A DNA stretch of 5,083 nucleotides, taken from JBHIDJ01 sp046760105. GTDB lineage: Bacteria > Pseudomonadota > Gammaproteobacteria > Acidiferrobacterales > SPGG2. Location of the stretch: the NCBI GenBank assembly GCA_046760105.1, contig JBHIDJ010000196.1, positions 1-5,083 on the forward strand, given 5' to 3'. Within the stretch, counting starts at the first letter, position 1. The number at the start of each line of letters is the position of its first letter. The position numbers were made by a program, and so were the translations under genes. Below are positions 1 to 5,083 of this stretch, one piece after another. Below the pieces are notes generated by a model. It saw nothing but the letters and a program-made list of their open reading frames with translations, was not told the origin of the DNA and did not search any database.

Positions 1-107
1 GTTTACTATTATTGCCTGCCGTATCCCACAGCACGCCTACGATGGCCGGCTCTGAGTCCGGTCACTAGCCGCTCCATTGTGAGGATTCAACGCAAAGAAG
101 CAAGCTG

Positions 108-121
108 CGAGTTGTAACTCG
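108..121. repeat. Perfect 14-base palindrome, possible operator
   Basis: CGAGTT and AACTCG form perfect 6-base arms around a GT centre. The site lies about 118 bases before the DUF898 start codon, where an operator would be expected. A two-base loop is too tight for a stable RNA hairpin, so a dimeric regulator site on DNA is the more natural reading. The regulator is unknown and chance is not excluded. Confidence 0.35.
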
Positions 122-142
122 TTGTTTGACGCTTGTTGTTTG
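121..142. repeat. Direct repeat GTTGTTTG, two copies 14 bases apart
   Basis: GTTGTTTG occurs at 121-128 and again at 135-142, directly following the palindrome at 108-121. The 14-base period is more than one helical turn. It could be a pair of protein half-sites or simply low-complexity T/G sequence. No function is claimed. Confidence 0.3.
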
Positions 143-227
143 TTAGCCCACGCACACGGGGACAAGTGCTAATCTTGGTTGAAGATCGGCAACATGCTCA
201 GCACAAGCCCAGGTCGTGCGGCTAGCT

Positions 228-235
228 AGGGAGGA
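228..235 (+). promoter_or_regulatory. Strong ribosome binding site for the DUF898 gene
   Basis: AGGGAGGA sits three bases before the ATG at 239, with the GGAGG core four bases away. This is a near-perfect Shine-Dalgarno match, slightly close to the start. It fixes the start of the DUF898 gene and suggests efficient translation of the coupled pair. Confidence 0.75.
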
Positions 236-238
236 ATC

Positions 239-1321
239 ATGGCAACCAGTGTCGAAACCGCGAAAAGCGACGTTGGCTCAGAGGGAAAGACCTCAGCCGT
301 CGCCGCGATTCCGTTTCAGTTCACCGGGAAGGCGAGTGAGTACTTTAAGATTTGGATAGTCAATATTCTGCTCACCATTCTTACATTGGGAATCTACTCG
401 GCGTGGGCTAAGGTGCGTAGGAAGCGCTACTTCTATGGCAACACGCGGTTGCAGAACAGCACGTTCGAGTATCTCGCCGAGCCCGTTCAGATCTTAAAGG
501 GTCGCTTGATCGCTTTCGGAATCTTTGTGGTCTACGCGGTTTTGGCCAGTTTCGTGCCGTTAGTAGAGGCGCTCTTCGGACTGCTTTTCATAATCGTGCT
601 TCCGTGGTTAGTGATCAAGGCGCATGCTTTTAATGCTCGCTATTCTTCGTATCGAAACATTCGCTTTGATTTCAGAGCAAACTACGGTGAGGCGATCAGG
701 GTCTATATCGGTCTACCATTGCTGTCTGTGTTAACGCTTGGGCTGGCGTACCCGTATTACACGTACCGACGTAGCAAGTTTCTGATCGCGAACAGCGGTT
801 ACGGCAGGACGCGGTTTACATTTGCTGGACCGGTAAAACAGTTCTACGCCGTATACCTCAAGGCAGCGTTGCTCGCCATCGCCTTTTTTCTGCTTTTCGG
901 AATGATTGCTAACTCCTTGCGCTGGGCCCCACCGATCTCTTCCGAAGCAGCGAGCGCTGGTCTGTCACCGTTGTTGTTCATCATGCTCGCACCGCTCGTG
1001 CTACTCGCAATCCACGCTTACCTGGAGACCGCAATCACCAACCTTGTGTGGAATAATGCAAAGTCTGGTGATCATCGCTTCCGGAGCACCTTGGAGACGT
1101 TCCGAATGGCCTGGCTGTATCTCTCAAACGGCATAGCCATAGTCCTATCCATAGGGCTGTTGATCCCTTGGGCGCAGGTCCGCATGACCCGGTACCGGCT
1201 GGAGAATCTGCAATTGTTGGCAGTCGGCGATCTGGATGGTTTTATCGCGAGCGAGCAACAGCGCGTAGCGTCGGCCGGCGAAGAGATCAGCGAGTTCTTT
1301 GACATCGACATCGGACTGTGA
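239..1321 (+). CDS. DUF898 (YjgN-like) polytopic inner-membrane protein
   Basis: A 360-residue membrane protein recognised as DUF898/YjgN by its repeated signature of a helix ending in LTLG, then aromatic residues, a basic cluster and a glycine-aromatic strand. Hydrophobic segments lie at about residues 36-56, 90-126 (probably two helices), 153-172, 204-226, 243-262 and 293-312, giving roughly seven membrane spans. The signature recurs three times: LTLGIYSAWAKVRRKR at 48-63, LTLGLAYPYYTYRRSK at 165-180, and a degenerate copy with IPWAQVRMTRYR at 309-320. The first 25 residues are hydrophilic and the C-terminal tail is acidic. There is no signal peptide. The ATG is supported by a strong Shine-Dalgarno sequence. 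The length is near that of E. coli YjgN (somewhat shorter). The molecular function of the family is not established. The stop codon overlaps the start of the M48 protease, so the two are likely co-translated, and a shared role at the inner membrane is inferred. Confidence 0.9.
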   Translation: MATSVETAKSDVGSEGKTSAVAAIPFQFTGKASEYFKIWIVNILLTILTLGIYSAWAKVRRKRYFYGNTRLQNSTFEYLAEPVQILKGRLIAFGIFVVYAVLASFVPLVEALFGLLFIIVLPWLVIKAHAFNARYSSYRNIRFDFRANYGEAIRVYIGLPLLSVLTLGLAYPYYTYRRSKFLIANSGYGRTRFTFAGPVKQFYAVYLKAALLAIAFFLLFGMIANSLRWAPPISSEAASAGLSPLLFIMLAPLVLLAIHAYLETAITNLVWNNAKSGDHRFRSTLETFRMAWLYLSNGIAIVLSIGLLIPWAQVRMTRYRLENLQLLAVGDLDGFIASEQQRVASAGEEISEFFDIDIGL

Positions 1322-2337
1322 CGGAGCTCAAGGCATCCTTCTACGATGGCAAGACGTCTCACAGGTCCGAGGTGACGATCCAGCTCTTGCCGACCGGGCA
1401 GCTGTCGATTAAAGGTCTCGGGAAAGAGCTCACCTATCCATTATCGGCATTACGGATCTCACCACGGGTTGGAAACATTCCGCGTAGCATCTACCTGCCT
1501 GATGGTGCCAAATGTGAAACACTGGATAACGATGCGGTCGATGCGTTTCTAAGGCGTAGAGGAAAAGACGGCTGGCAGGCGTTTCTACATAAGCTCGAAA
1601 GCCGACTGGTCTATGTCTTCGTCGCGCTCGTCGTTACGGTTGCTATCGTGTGGGGGCTTGTTCAATACGGTGTACCTGCACTGGCAAAGCGAACCGCCTA
1701 TGCATTGCCCGCATCGGTCGATGCGGTCCTGGGCAGAGAAAGCCTGGCCGTCTTGGATCACACCCTGTTCACACCATCGCAGCTGAGTAACGAGCGGCAG
1801 CAAGAACTACATGCGCTGTTTGGAGACATAGCGCAGGGGTTAAGTGACGAACATAACTTTCGCTTGGAGTTTCGCAGAGGTGATCGCGTGGGGCCGAATG
1901 CATTCGCACTGCCGTCCGGCATCATCGTGCTGACTGATGAACTGGTACAGCTTGCAGAACATCAAAATGAGCTGGTAGCCGTCCTCGTTCACGAGTTTGG
2001 GCACGTGGTTCATCGTCACGCTCTCCGGCGCTTGTTACAGAATTCCGCTGTGGTCTTGATCATTGTCAGCATCACGGGGGATGTAGCGTCACTGACATCG
2101 CTGTCAGCCGCGTTACCAACGATGCTAGCGGAGGCAAAATATTCGCGGGATTTCGAGCGCGAAGCGGATCAGTTTGCGCTGCGTTACTTGCGTGAACACA
2201 ATATTCGCCTCGGCTACTTTGCTGACATCTTGTTGCGTCTGGAAAGAGACAGACCGTCAGGAAGTGGGGTGCACGATTATCTCGCGTCTCATCCTGCCAC
2301 GACGGAGCGGGTAAAGCTGTTTCAGGACAGCGAGTAG
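1318..2337 (+). CDS. Membrane-anchored M48 family zinc metalloprotease with N-terminal DUF7092-like domain
   Basis: A 339-residue protease of the M48 (Ste24/HtpX/Oma1-like) family. The zinc motif HEFGH is at residues 225-229 (H225 and H229 ligands, E226 catalytic). The third ligand is predicted as E280 in SRDFEREAD (276-284), the usual ExxAD arrangement. SHPATTERV at 324-332 is the conserved HP-T-R element near the C terminus of such proteases. Residues 1-95 form a soluble, strand-rich domain resembling the DUF7092 module found before M48 domains. One transmembrane helix at about 98-118 follows, which would put the catalytic part on the periplasmic side. A further hydrophobic stretch at 243-270 may sit against the membrane, as in relatives. 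The start is GTG and is nearly forced: a stop lies in frame at 1300-1302 and no other start codon lies between. No Shine-Dalgarno sequence is visible, consistent with coupling through the GTGA overlap with the DUF898 gene. The substrate is unknown; turnover of damaged or misassembled membrane or envelope proteins is inferred from the family. Confidence 0.9.
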   Translation: MTELKASFYDGKTSHRSEVTIQLLPTGQLSIKGLGKELTYPLSALRISPRVGNIPRSIYLPDGAKCETLDNDAVDAFLRRRGKDGWQAFLHKLESRLVYVFVALVVTVAIVWGLVQYGVPALAKRTAYALPASVDAVLGRESLAVLDHTLFTPSQLSNERQQELHALFGDIAQGLSDEHNFRLEFRRGDRVGPNAFALPSGIIVLTDELVQLAEHQNELVAVLVHEFGHVVHRHALRRLLQNSAVVLIIVSITGDVASLTSLSAALPTMLAEAKYSRDFEREADQFALRYLREHNIRLGYFADILLRLERDRPSGSGVHDYLASHPATTERVKLFQDSE

Positions 2338-2339
2338 AG

Positions 2340-2356
2340 CGGCGCTACCAGCGCCG
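2340..2356 (+). terminator. GC-rich hairpin after the protease gene
   Basis: CGGCGCT, loop ACC, AGCGCCG form a perfect 7-base-pair stem beginning two bases after the TAG stop codon. No T-run follows (GCCAACAC comes next), so it is not a canonical intrinsic terminator. It may cause pausing or protect the 3' end of the DUF898-M48 message. Partial read-through into lutABC is possible. Confidence 0.4.
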
Positions 2357-2384
2357 GCCAACACAACCCATGTTTGCCGTCGTT

Positions 2385-2402
2385 CGATGGTATACTTCAT
2401 CG
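2385..2402. repeat. Inverted repeat surrounding the -10 element, possible lut operator
   Basis: CGATG at 2385-2389 and CATCG at 2398-2402 form 5-base arms separated by eight bases that contain the TATACT -10 element. A repressor bound here would block RNA polymerase. Lactate operons are often controlled by GntR-family repressors such as LldR or LutR, but this site does not match the TNGTNNNACNA pattern of that family well, so the regulator is open. Confidence 0.35.
2388..2396 (+). promoter_or_regulatory. Extended -10 promoter candidate for lutABC
   Basis: TGGTATACT contains the extended -10 TG dinucleotide and TATACT, which matches TATAAT at five of six positions. No good -35 is present 16-18 bases upstream, which fits the extended -10 class. 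Transcription would start near 2403, leaving a leader of about 54 bases before lutA. It is the best promoter-like sequence in the 119-base gap between the two units. Confidence 0.5.
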
Positions 2403-2415
2403 CGCCTTGTTCGTG

Positions 2416-2430
2416 GCTCCATGCGGGAGC
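2416..2430 (+). other. Small hairpin in the lutA leader
   Basis: GCTCC at 2416-2420 and GGAGC at 2426-2430 can pair around the five-base loop ATGCG. GCGC at 2402-2405 and GCGC at 2431-2434 could add an outer stem with a ten-base bulge. It ends ten bases before the AGGA of the lutA ribosome binding site and could influence lutA translation. The stem is short and may be chance. Confidence 0.2.
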
Positions 2431-2456
2431 GCGCTTGACAGGAACTACTGATTTGA

Positions 2457-3257
2457 ATGCCCCAAGTTATGAATAACGCGCAAGGAGCAAGTCAAGCGAG
2501 TCGACTGCGCGTGGGCCTGTTCGTAACCTGCCTCGTCGATCTATTCCGACCCAATATAGGGTTTGCCACCGTTAAGCTGCTGGAAGAGGCCGGCTGCACC
2601 GTCGAGGTGCCAAAATTACAGACATGTTGTGGTCAGCCTGCGTATAACAGCGGTGATCTGAAAGACGCCCGCGAGATCGCCAAACAGGTGATTTCGGCTT
2701 TTCAAGATTTCGACTACGTGGTTGTCCCATCGGGTTCCTGCGCGGGTATGCTGAAGTTGCACTATCCGAAACTCTTTGACACCGACGCGCGTTGGCAGCA
2801 AAAGGCGCATGTGCTGGCTGACCGCTGTCATGAGATTGTGAGCTTCTTGAGCGACGTACTGGGAGTCGAAAAGATCGATGTTGGATTTGAAAGAACCGTT
2901 ACCTACCACGACTCATGCTCGGGGTTGCGGGAACTCGGCATACGCCATCAGCCACGCAAGCTGCTCGGACAAGTGGTCGGTCTTACATTGTCGGAAATGC
3001 GTGACGCCGACGTGTGTTGTGGTTTCGGTGGCACCTTCTGCGTCAAATACCCAGACATCTCAGGACGGATGGTCGCGGAAAAGATGGCCAACATCGACGC
3101 CAGTGGCGCCAAGACTCTGCTCGGCGGTGACCTTGGCTGCTTACTCAATATCGCCGGCGGCCTGAAGCGCAACGGCAGCTCTATTAAGGTCTATCACGTT
3201 GCCGAGGTCCTGGCCGGCATGACCGACGTACGTGCGATCGGCGAGGGCAAAAAATAG
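2457..3257 (+). CDS. lutA: LutA/LldE, CCG-domain iron-sulfur subunit of the lactate utilisation complex
   Basis: A 266-residue cytoplasmic protein with two cysteine-rich CCG domains (the type also found in heterodisulfide reductase HdrB and GlcF). The first has C25 in LFVTCLVDLFRP, C57-C58-G59 in TCCGQPAYNSG, and C95 in PSGSCAGM. The second has H151 and C154 in YHDSCSGLREL, C187-C188-G189 in CCGFGGTFC, and C228 in GDLGCLL. These residues are expected to bind an iron-sulfur cluster and carry electrons. In Bacillus subtilis LutABC is required for growth on L-lactate, oxidising it to pyruvate; E. coli YkgEFG is homologous. The start is somewhat uncertain. ATG 2457 has AGGA at 2440-2443, 13 bases away, a long spacing. 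ATG 2469 (residue 5) has no Shine-Dalgarno sequence. The family's conserved region starts at about residue 18, so the first 17 residues are an ordinary but unconserved extension. lutB begins two bases after the stop codon. Confidence 0.93.
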   Translation: MPQVMNNAQGASQASRLRVGLFVTCLVDLFRPNIGFATVKLLEEAGCTVEVPKLQTCCGQPAYNSGDLKDAREIAKQVISAFQDFDYVVVPSGSCAGMLKLHYPKLFDTDARWQQKAHVLADRCHEIVSFLSDVLGVEKIDVGFERTVTYHDSCSGLRELGIRHQPRKLLGQVVGLTLSEMRDADVCCGFGGTFCVKYPDISGRMVAEKMANIDASGAKTLLGGDLGCLLNIAGGLKRNGSSIKVYHVAEVLAGMTDVRAIGEGKK

Positions 3258-3259
3258 GC

Positions 3260-4687
3260 ATGAAATCGACCGCACACAACTTTAAGGCGCATGCGAGCGT
3301 AGCACTGAAGAATATACAGCTACAGAAGGCGCTCGCCAAAGCGAAAGGCGGTTTCGTCGACAAGCGTCGGGCCGCGGTCGATGCGCTACCGGAATTCGAA
3401 CAGCTGCGCACAGTCGCCCGCGAGATCAAGGAGCACACGTTGGCTCATCTTGACTATTACCTTGAGCAGTTTGAGTCCAAGGTGGTGGCCAAGGGCGGAC
3501 ACGTGCACTGGGCGCGGACGCCGGAAGAGGCATGTGAGATCGTAGTGAACATATGCCGCCAAGTCGGTGCGCGCCGTATTACCAAAGGCAAGTCAATGGT
3601 AGGCGAGGAGATGGGTATTAACCATGCCCTGGAAAGCACCGGCTTCCAAGTGATCGAGACCGATCTTGGTGAGTACATTATCCAGCTCGCCAAGGAACCA
3701 CCAAGCCACATCATTGCGCCGGCCGTCCACAAGACCCGTGAGCAAGTAACTGAGTTGTTCCACCAATACCACGGCAAATACGGCCTCAACAAGCGTGTTA
3801 CCGAAATACCGGCGATCGTAAACGAGGCCCGCCAGGTACTACGCGAGGCGTTCCTGAGCGCCGACGTGGGCATCACCGGCGCGAACTTTCTCATCGCCGA
3901 GACCGGCTCGACCGTCATCGTCACCAATGAAGGTAATGGGGATCTGACGAACACGCTTCCCCGGGTGCACGTGGTCACCGCGAGCATAGAAAAGGTGGTG
4001 CCAACGCTTGAGGATGTGACGACAATAATGCGTGTCTTAAAGAGAAGCGCGACCGGTCAAGAGATGTCAGCCTATACCACCTTCTCCACCGGGCCGCGTC
4101 GGCGCGGTGACCTCGATGGGCCCGAGCAGTTTCACGTGTTGATCCTCGACAACGGACGCTCGCGCATGCTCGGTAACGAGTTTCACGAGATGTTGCGCTG
4201 TATACGGTGTGGAGCGTGTCTGAACCATTGTCCCGTCTATAGTTCGATCGGCGGGCACGCGTATGGGTGGGTGTATTCAGGACCCATGGGCTCGGTGCTC
4301 ACACCGCTTATGATCGGCCTCCAGGAGGCTGGGAATCTGCCGAACGCCTGCACCCTCAACGGGCGTTGCGAGCAGGTCTGCCCGATGAGCATCCCGCTGC
4401 CCAAACTGTTACGCCAACTGCGGGTGCGCGAGTTCGAGGAACGCTTGACACCACCACGTGTGCGTTGGGGCCTTGCTACCTGGGCCTTTCTCGCCAAGCG
4501 TCCACGGTTGTATCGTCACGTTACGGCCGCAGCCGCCGGTGTGCTCGGCCGGCTCGGGGGTGCACGCGGGGGCTTCAGACGCCTGCCGTTTGCAAGCGGG
4601 TGGACGCGTGTGCGTGACATGCCCGTGCCCGAGGGCCGGACGTTTCAATCGGCGTGGAAAAGATCCCAGCAGAGTCGTGGTCGATGA
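3260..4687 (+). CDS. lutB: LutB/LldF, LUD-domain and ferredoxin-like iron-sulfur subunit
   Basis: A 475-residue cytoplasmic protein of usual family length. An N-terminal helical region is followed by an LUD (DUF162) domain at about 70-300, with the family-typical TGANFLIAETGSTVIVTNEG at 206-225 and NTLPRVHVVTASIEKVVPT at 231-249. A ferredoxin-like section follows. Its first motif is C314xxC317xxC320xxxC324P. The second is C364-TLN-GR-C370-EQV-C374P, where N367 stands at the position normally occupied by cysteine in CxxCxxCxxxCP (see findings). The C-terminal tail ends with the conserved W/P/GRTF-W pattern (RTFQSAW, 460-466). With LutA and LutC it forms the complex that oxidises L-lactate to pyruvate; LutB is expected to pass electrons through its clusters. 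The ATG at 3260 lies two bases after the lutA stop, with GAGGG at 3243-3247. The stop codon overlaps the lutC start as ATGA. Confidence 0.94.
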   Translation: MKSTAHNFKAHASVALKNIQLQKALAKAKGGFVDKRRAAVDALPEFEQLRTVAREIKEHTLAHLDYYLEQFESKVVAKGGHVHWARTPEEACEIVVNICRQVGARRITKGKSMVGEEMGINHALESTGFQVIETDLGEYIIQLAKEPPSHIIAPAVHKTREQVTELFHQYHGKYGLNKRVTEIPAIVNEARQVLREAFLSADVGITGANFLIAETGSTVIVTNEGNGDLTNTLPRVHVVTASIEKVVPTLEDVTTIMRVLKRSATGQEMSAYTTFSTGPRRRGDLDGPEQFHVLILDNGRSRMLGNEFHEMLRCIRCGACLNHCPVYSSIGGHAYGWVYSGPMGSVLTPLMIGLQEAGNLPNACTLNGRCEQVCPMSIPLPKLLRQLRVREFEERLTPPRVRWGLATWAFLAKRPRLYRHVTAAAAGVLGRLGGARGGFRRLPFASGWTRVRDMPVPEGRTFQSAWKRSQQSRGR

Positions 4688-5083
4688 AAAGCGCGCGTGA
4701 AGAGATACTAGAGGGTATTCGCCAGTCGCTTAAGCGCACTGGTCCGCTTGAGCACAGCGTGGCGGCGATGTTAGCGGCGAGATTGGCCGGTCGTGAGGTA
4801 CACGTGCAGCCGGTGGTTGAAGGCGATCTGGTCACACGGTTTGTCGCCAAACTGGAAGCGGTCTCTGGGAGTGTGACACGCGTGTCCTCATTCGCCCAAG
4901 TGCCGCGCGCCGTGAAAGATTACCTAAAGTTACATTCCATGCTCTCGCAAGTCGTCATGGCCAATGACCCATTGCTGGCGAAGATCGATTGGTTGGCCGA
5001 CATGAAAATCGAAAAGCGGGCAGCCAAGCGCGAAGACCGCGCTTCCGTCACCGGTGCATTTGCGGGCATAGCGGAAACCGGTA
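4684..5083 (+). CDS. lutC: LutC/LldG, LUD-domain subunit (C-terminal part cut by window edge)
   Basis: The first 133 residues of an LUD-domain protein; the family is usually about 220-240 residues, so a little over half is present. The helical start (MKSAREEILEGIRQSLKR) is typical of LutC, and AGIAETG at 127-133 is the conserved LUD element that precedes the strand and TGT/TLV part of the fold. The reading frame is open to the right edge, with no sign of damage. The ATG overlaps the lutB stop (ATGA), so translation is probably coupled; only weak Shine-Dalgarno sequence (GCAGAG about ten bases upstream) is visible. LutC is the third member of the lactate-oxidising complex. Its exact role is not defined in the family, although the fold resembles that of NagB/RpiA/CoA transferase-type enzymes and is thought to contribute to substrate or cofactor binding. 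Confidence 0.9.
   Translation, partial: MKSAREEILEGIRQSLKRTGPLEHSVAAMLAARLAGREVHVQPVVEGDLVTRFVAKLEAVSGSVTRVSSFAQVPRAVKDYLKLHSMLSQVVMANDPLLAKIDWLADMKIEKRAAKREDRASVTGAFAGIAETG

Larger units (their letters stand above)
1..238. other. Leader region without a recognisable gene
   Basis: No protein is recognisable here. On the + strand the three frames that are open at the left edge close at about 55, 68 and 117, and their translations resemble no family I know. A minus-strand frame is open from about 61 to the left edge but has only a GTG as a possible start and is too short to judge. The stretch therefore probably holds the promoter and 5' untranslated region of the DUF898 gene. I found no convincing -35/-10 pair: TTGACG at 126-131 has no matching -10 at 16-18 bases, and the TG-extended TAATCT at 167-175 has no -35. 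The visible structures are a palindrome, a direct repeat and the ribosome binding site, listed separately. Confidence 0.6.

Noticed and set aside
45..60. CCGG...CCGG at the left end as a possible terminator hairpin
   Set aside because: Only the outer CCGG arms pair well; the inner CTC/GAG pairing leaves a one-base loop and no T-run follows.
1..61. Minus-strand frame open to the left edge, translating to VLWDTAGN and reminiscent of a GTPase DTAG motif
   Set aside because: It is about 20 codons at a window edge, with only a GTG as a possible start, no ribosome binding site support and no other GTPase motif. Four matching residues are not enough to call a gene.
2435..2440. A perfect TTGACA -35 hexamer just before lutA
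   Set aside because: At the proper 16-18 base spacing only the start codon region of lutA (around TGCCCC) is found, with no -10. It also overlaps the ribosome binding site, so it is probably chance.
3457..3987. A long open reading frame of 176 codons on the minus strand inside lutB
   Set aside because: It lies wholly antisense to a well-supported LUD-domain coding region, its translation is rich in Ser, Thr, Arg and Trp without any family signal, and no ribosome binding context supports it. It is a shadow of the lutB codon pattern.
4267..4700. Overlapping open frames on both strands across the 3' end of lutB
   Set aside because: The GC-rich end of lutB has few stop codons in any frame. The alternative translations are Cys/Arg/Pro-rich and unlike proteins, while the lutB frame keeps the conserved C-terminal pattern to its stop codon.

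Overview
This window reads as a chromosomal segment of a proteobacterium, most likely a gammaproteobacterium. The DUF898 (YjgN-like) membrane protein followed by an M48 peptidase is a pairing typical of that group. Base composition looks moderate to moderately GC-rich, and the lut genes look richer in GC than the first gene; I could not compute this exactly. No RNA gene, insertion sequence, CRISPR array or phage gene was found. All recognisable genes are on the + strand and form two transcription units.

Unit 1 (1-2337). A 238-base leader without a recognisable gene carries a perfect 14-base palindrome, a short direct repeat and a strong Shine-Dalgarno sequence. It leads into a 360-residue polytopic DUF898 protein (239-1321). 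The next gene (1318-2337) overlaps it by four bases (GTGA) and encodes a single-anchor M48 zinc metalloprotease with the HEFGH motif and a separate N-terminal cytosolic-type domain. The overlap implies translational coupling, so the two proteins are probably made together as a membrane module; its substrate is unknown.

Junction (2338-2456). A GC-rich hairpin two bases after the protease stop codon may end or stabilise the first transcript. An extended -10 promoter lying inside an inverted repeat probably starts the second unit.

Unit 2 (2457-5083, cut by the window edge). lutA, lutB and lutC are packed tightly (a 2-base gap, then a 4-base ATGA overlap). Together they encode the LutABC (LldEFG) iron-sulfur enzyme complex that in characterised bacteria oxidises L-lactate to pyruvate. 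LutA carries two CCG cysteine domains, LutB an LUD domain plus a ferredoxin-like cysteine region, and LutC a second LUD domain, here missing its C-terminal half. A lactate permease, a D-lactate dehydrogenase or a regulator could lie beyond the right edge, but none is visible.

Most of the window is ordinary metabolic and envelope content. I do not see a clearly new system. The points most worth checking are the coupled DUF898-M48 pair, the threefold internal repeat in the DUF898 protein, an atypical cysteine pattern in the second iron-sulfur motif of LutB, and the operator-like sites in front of both units.
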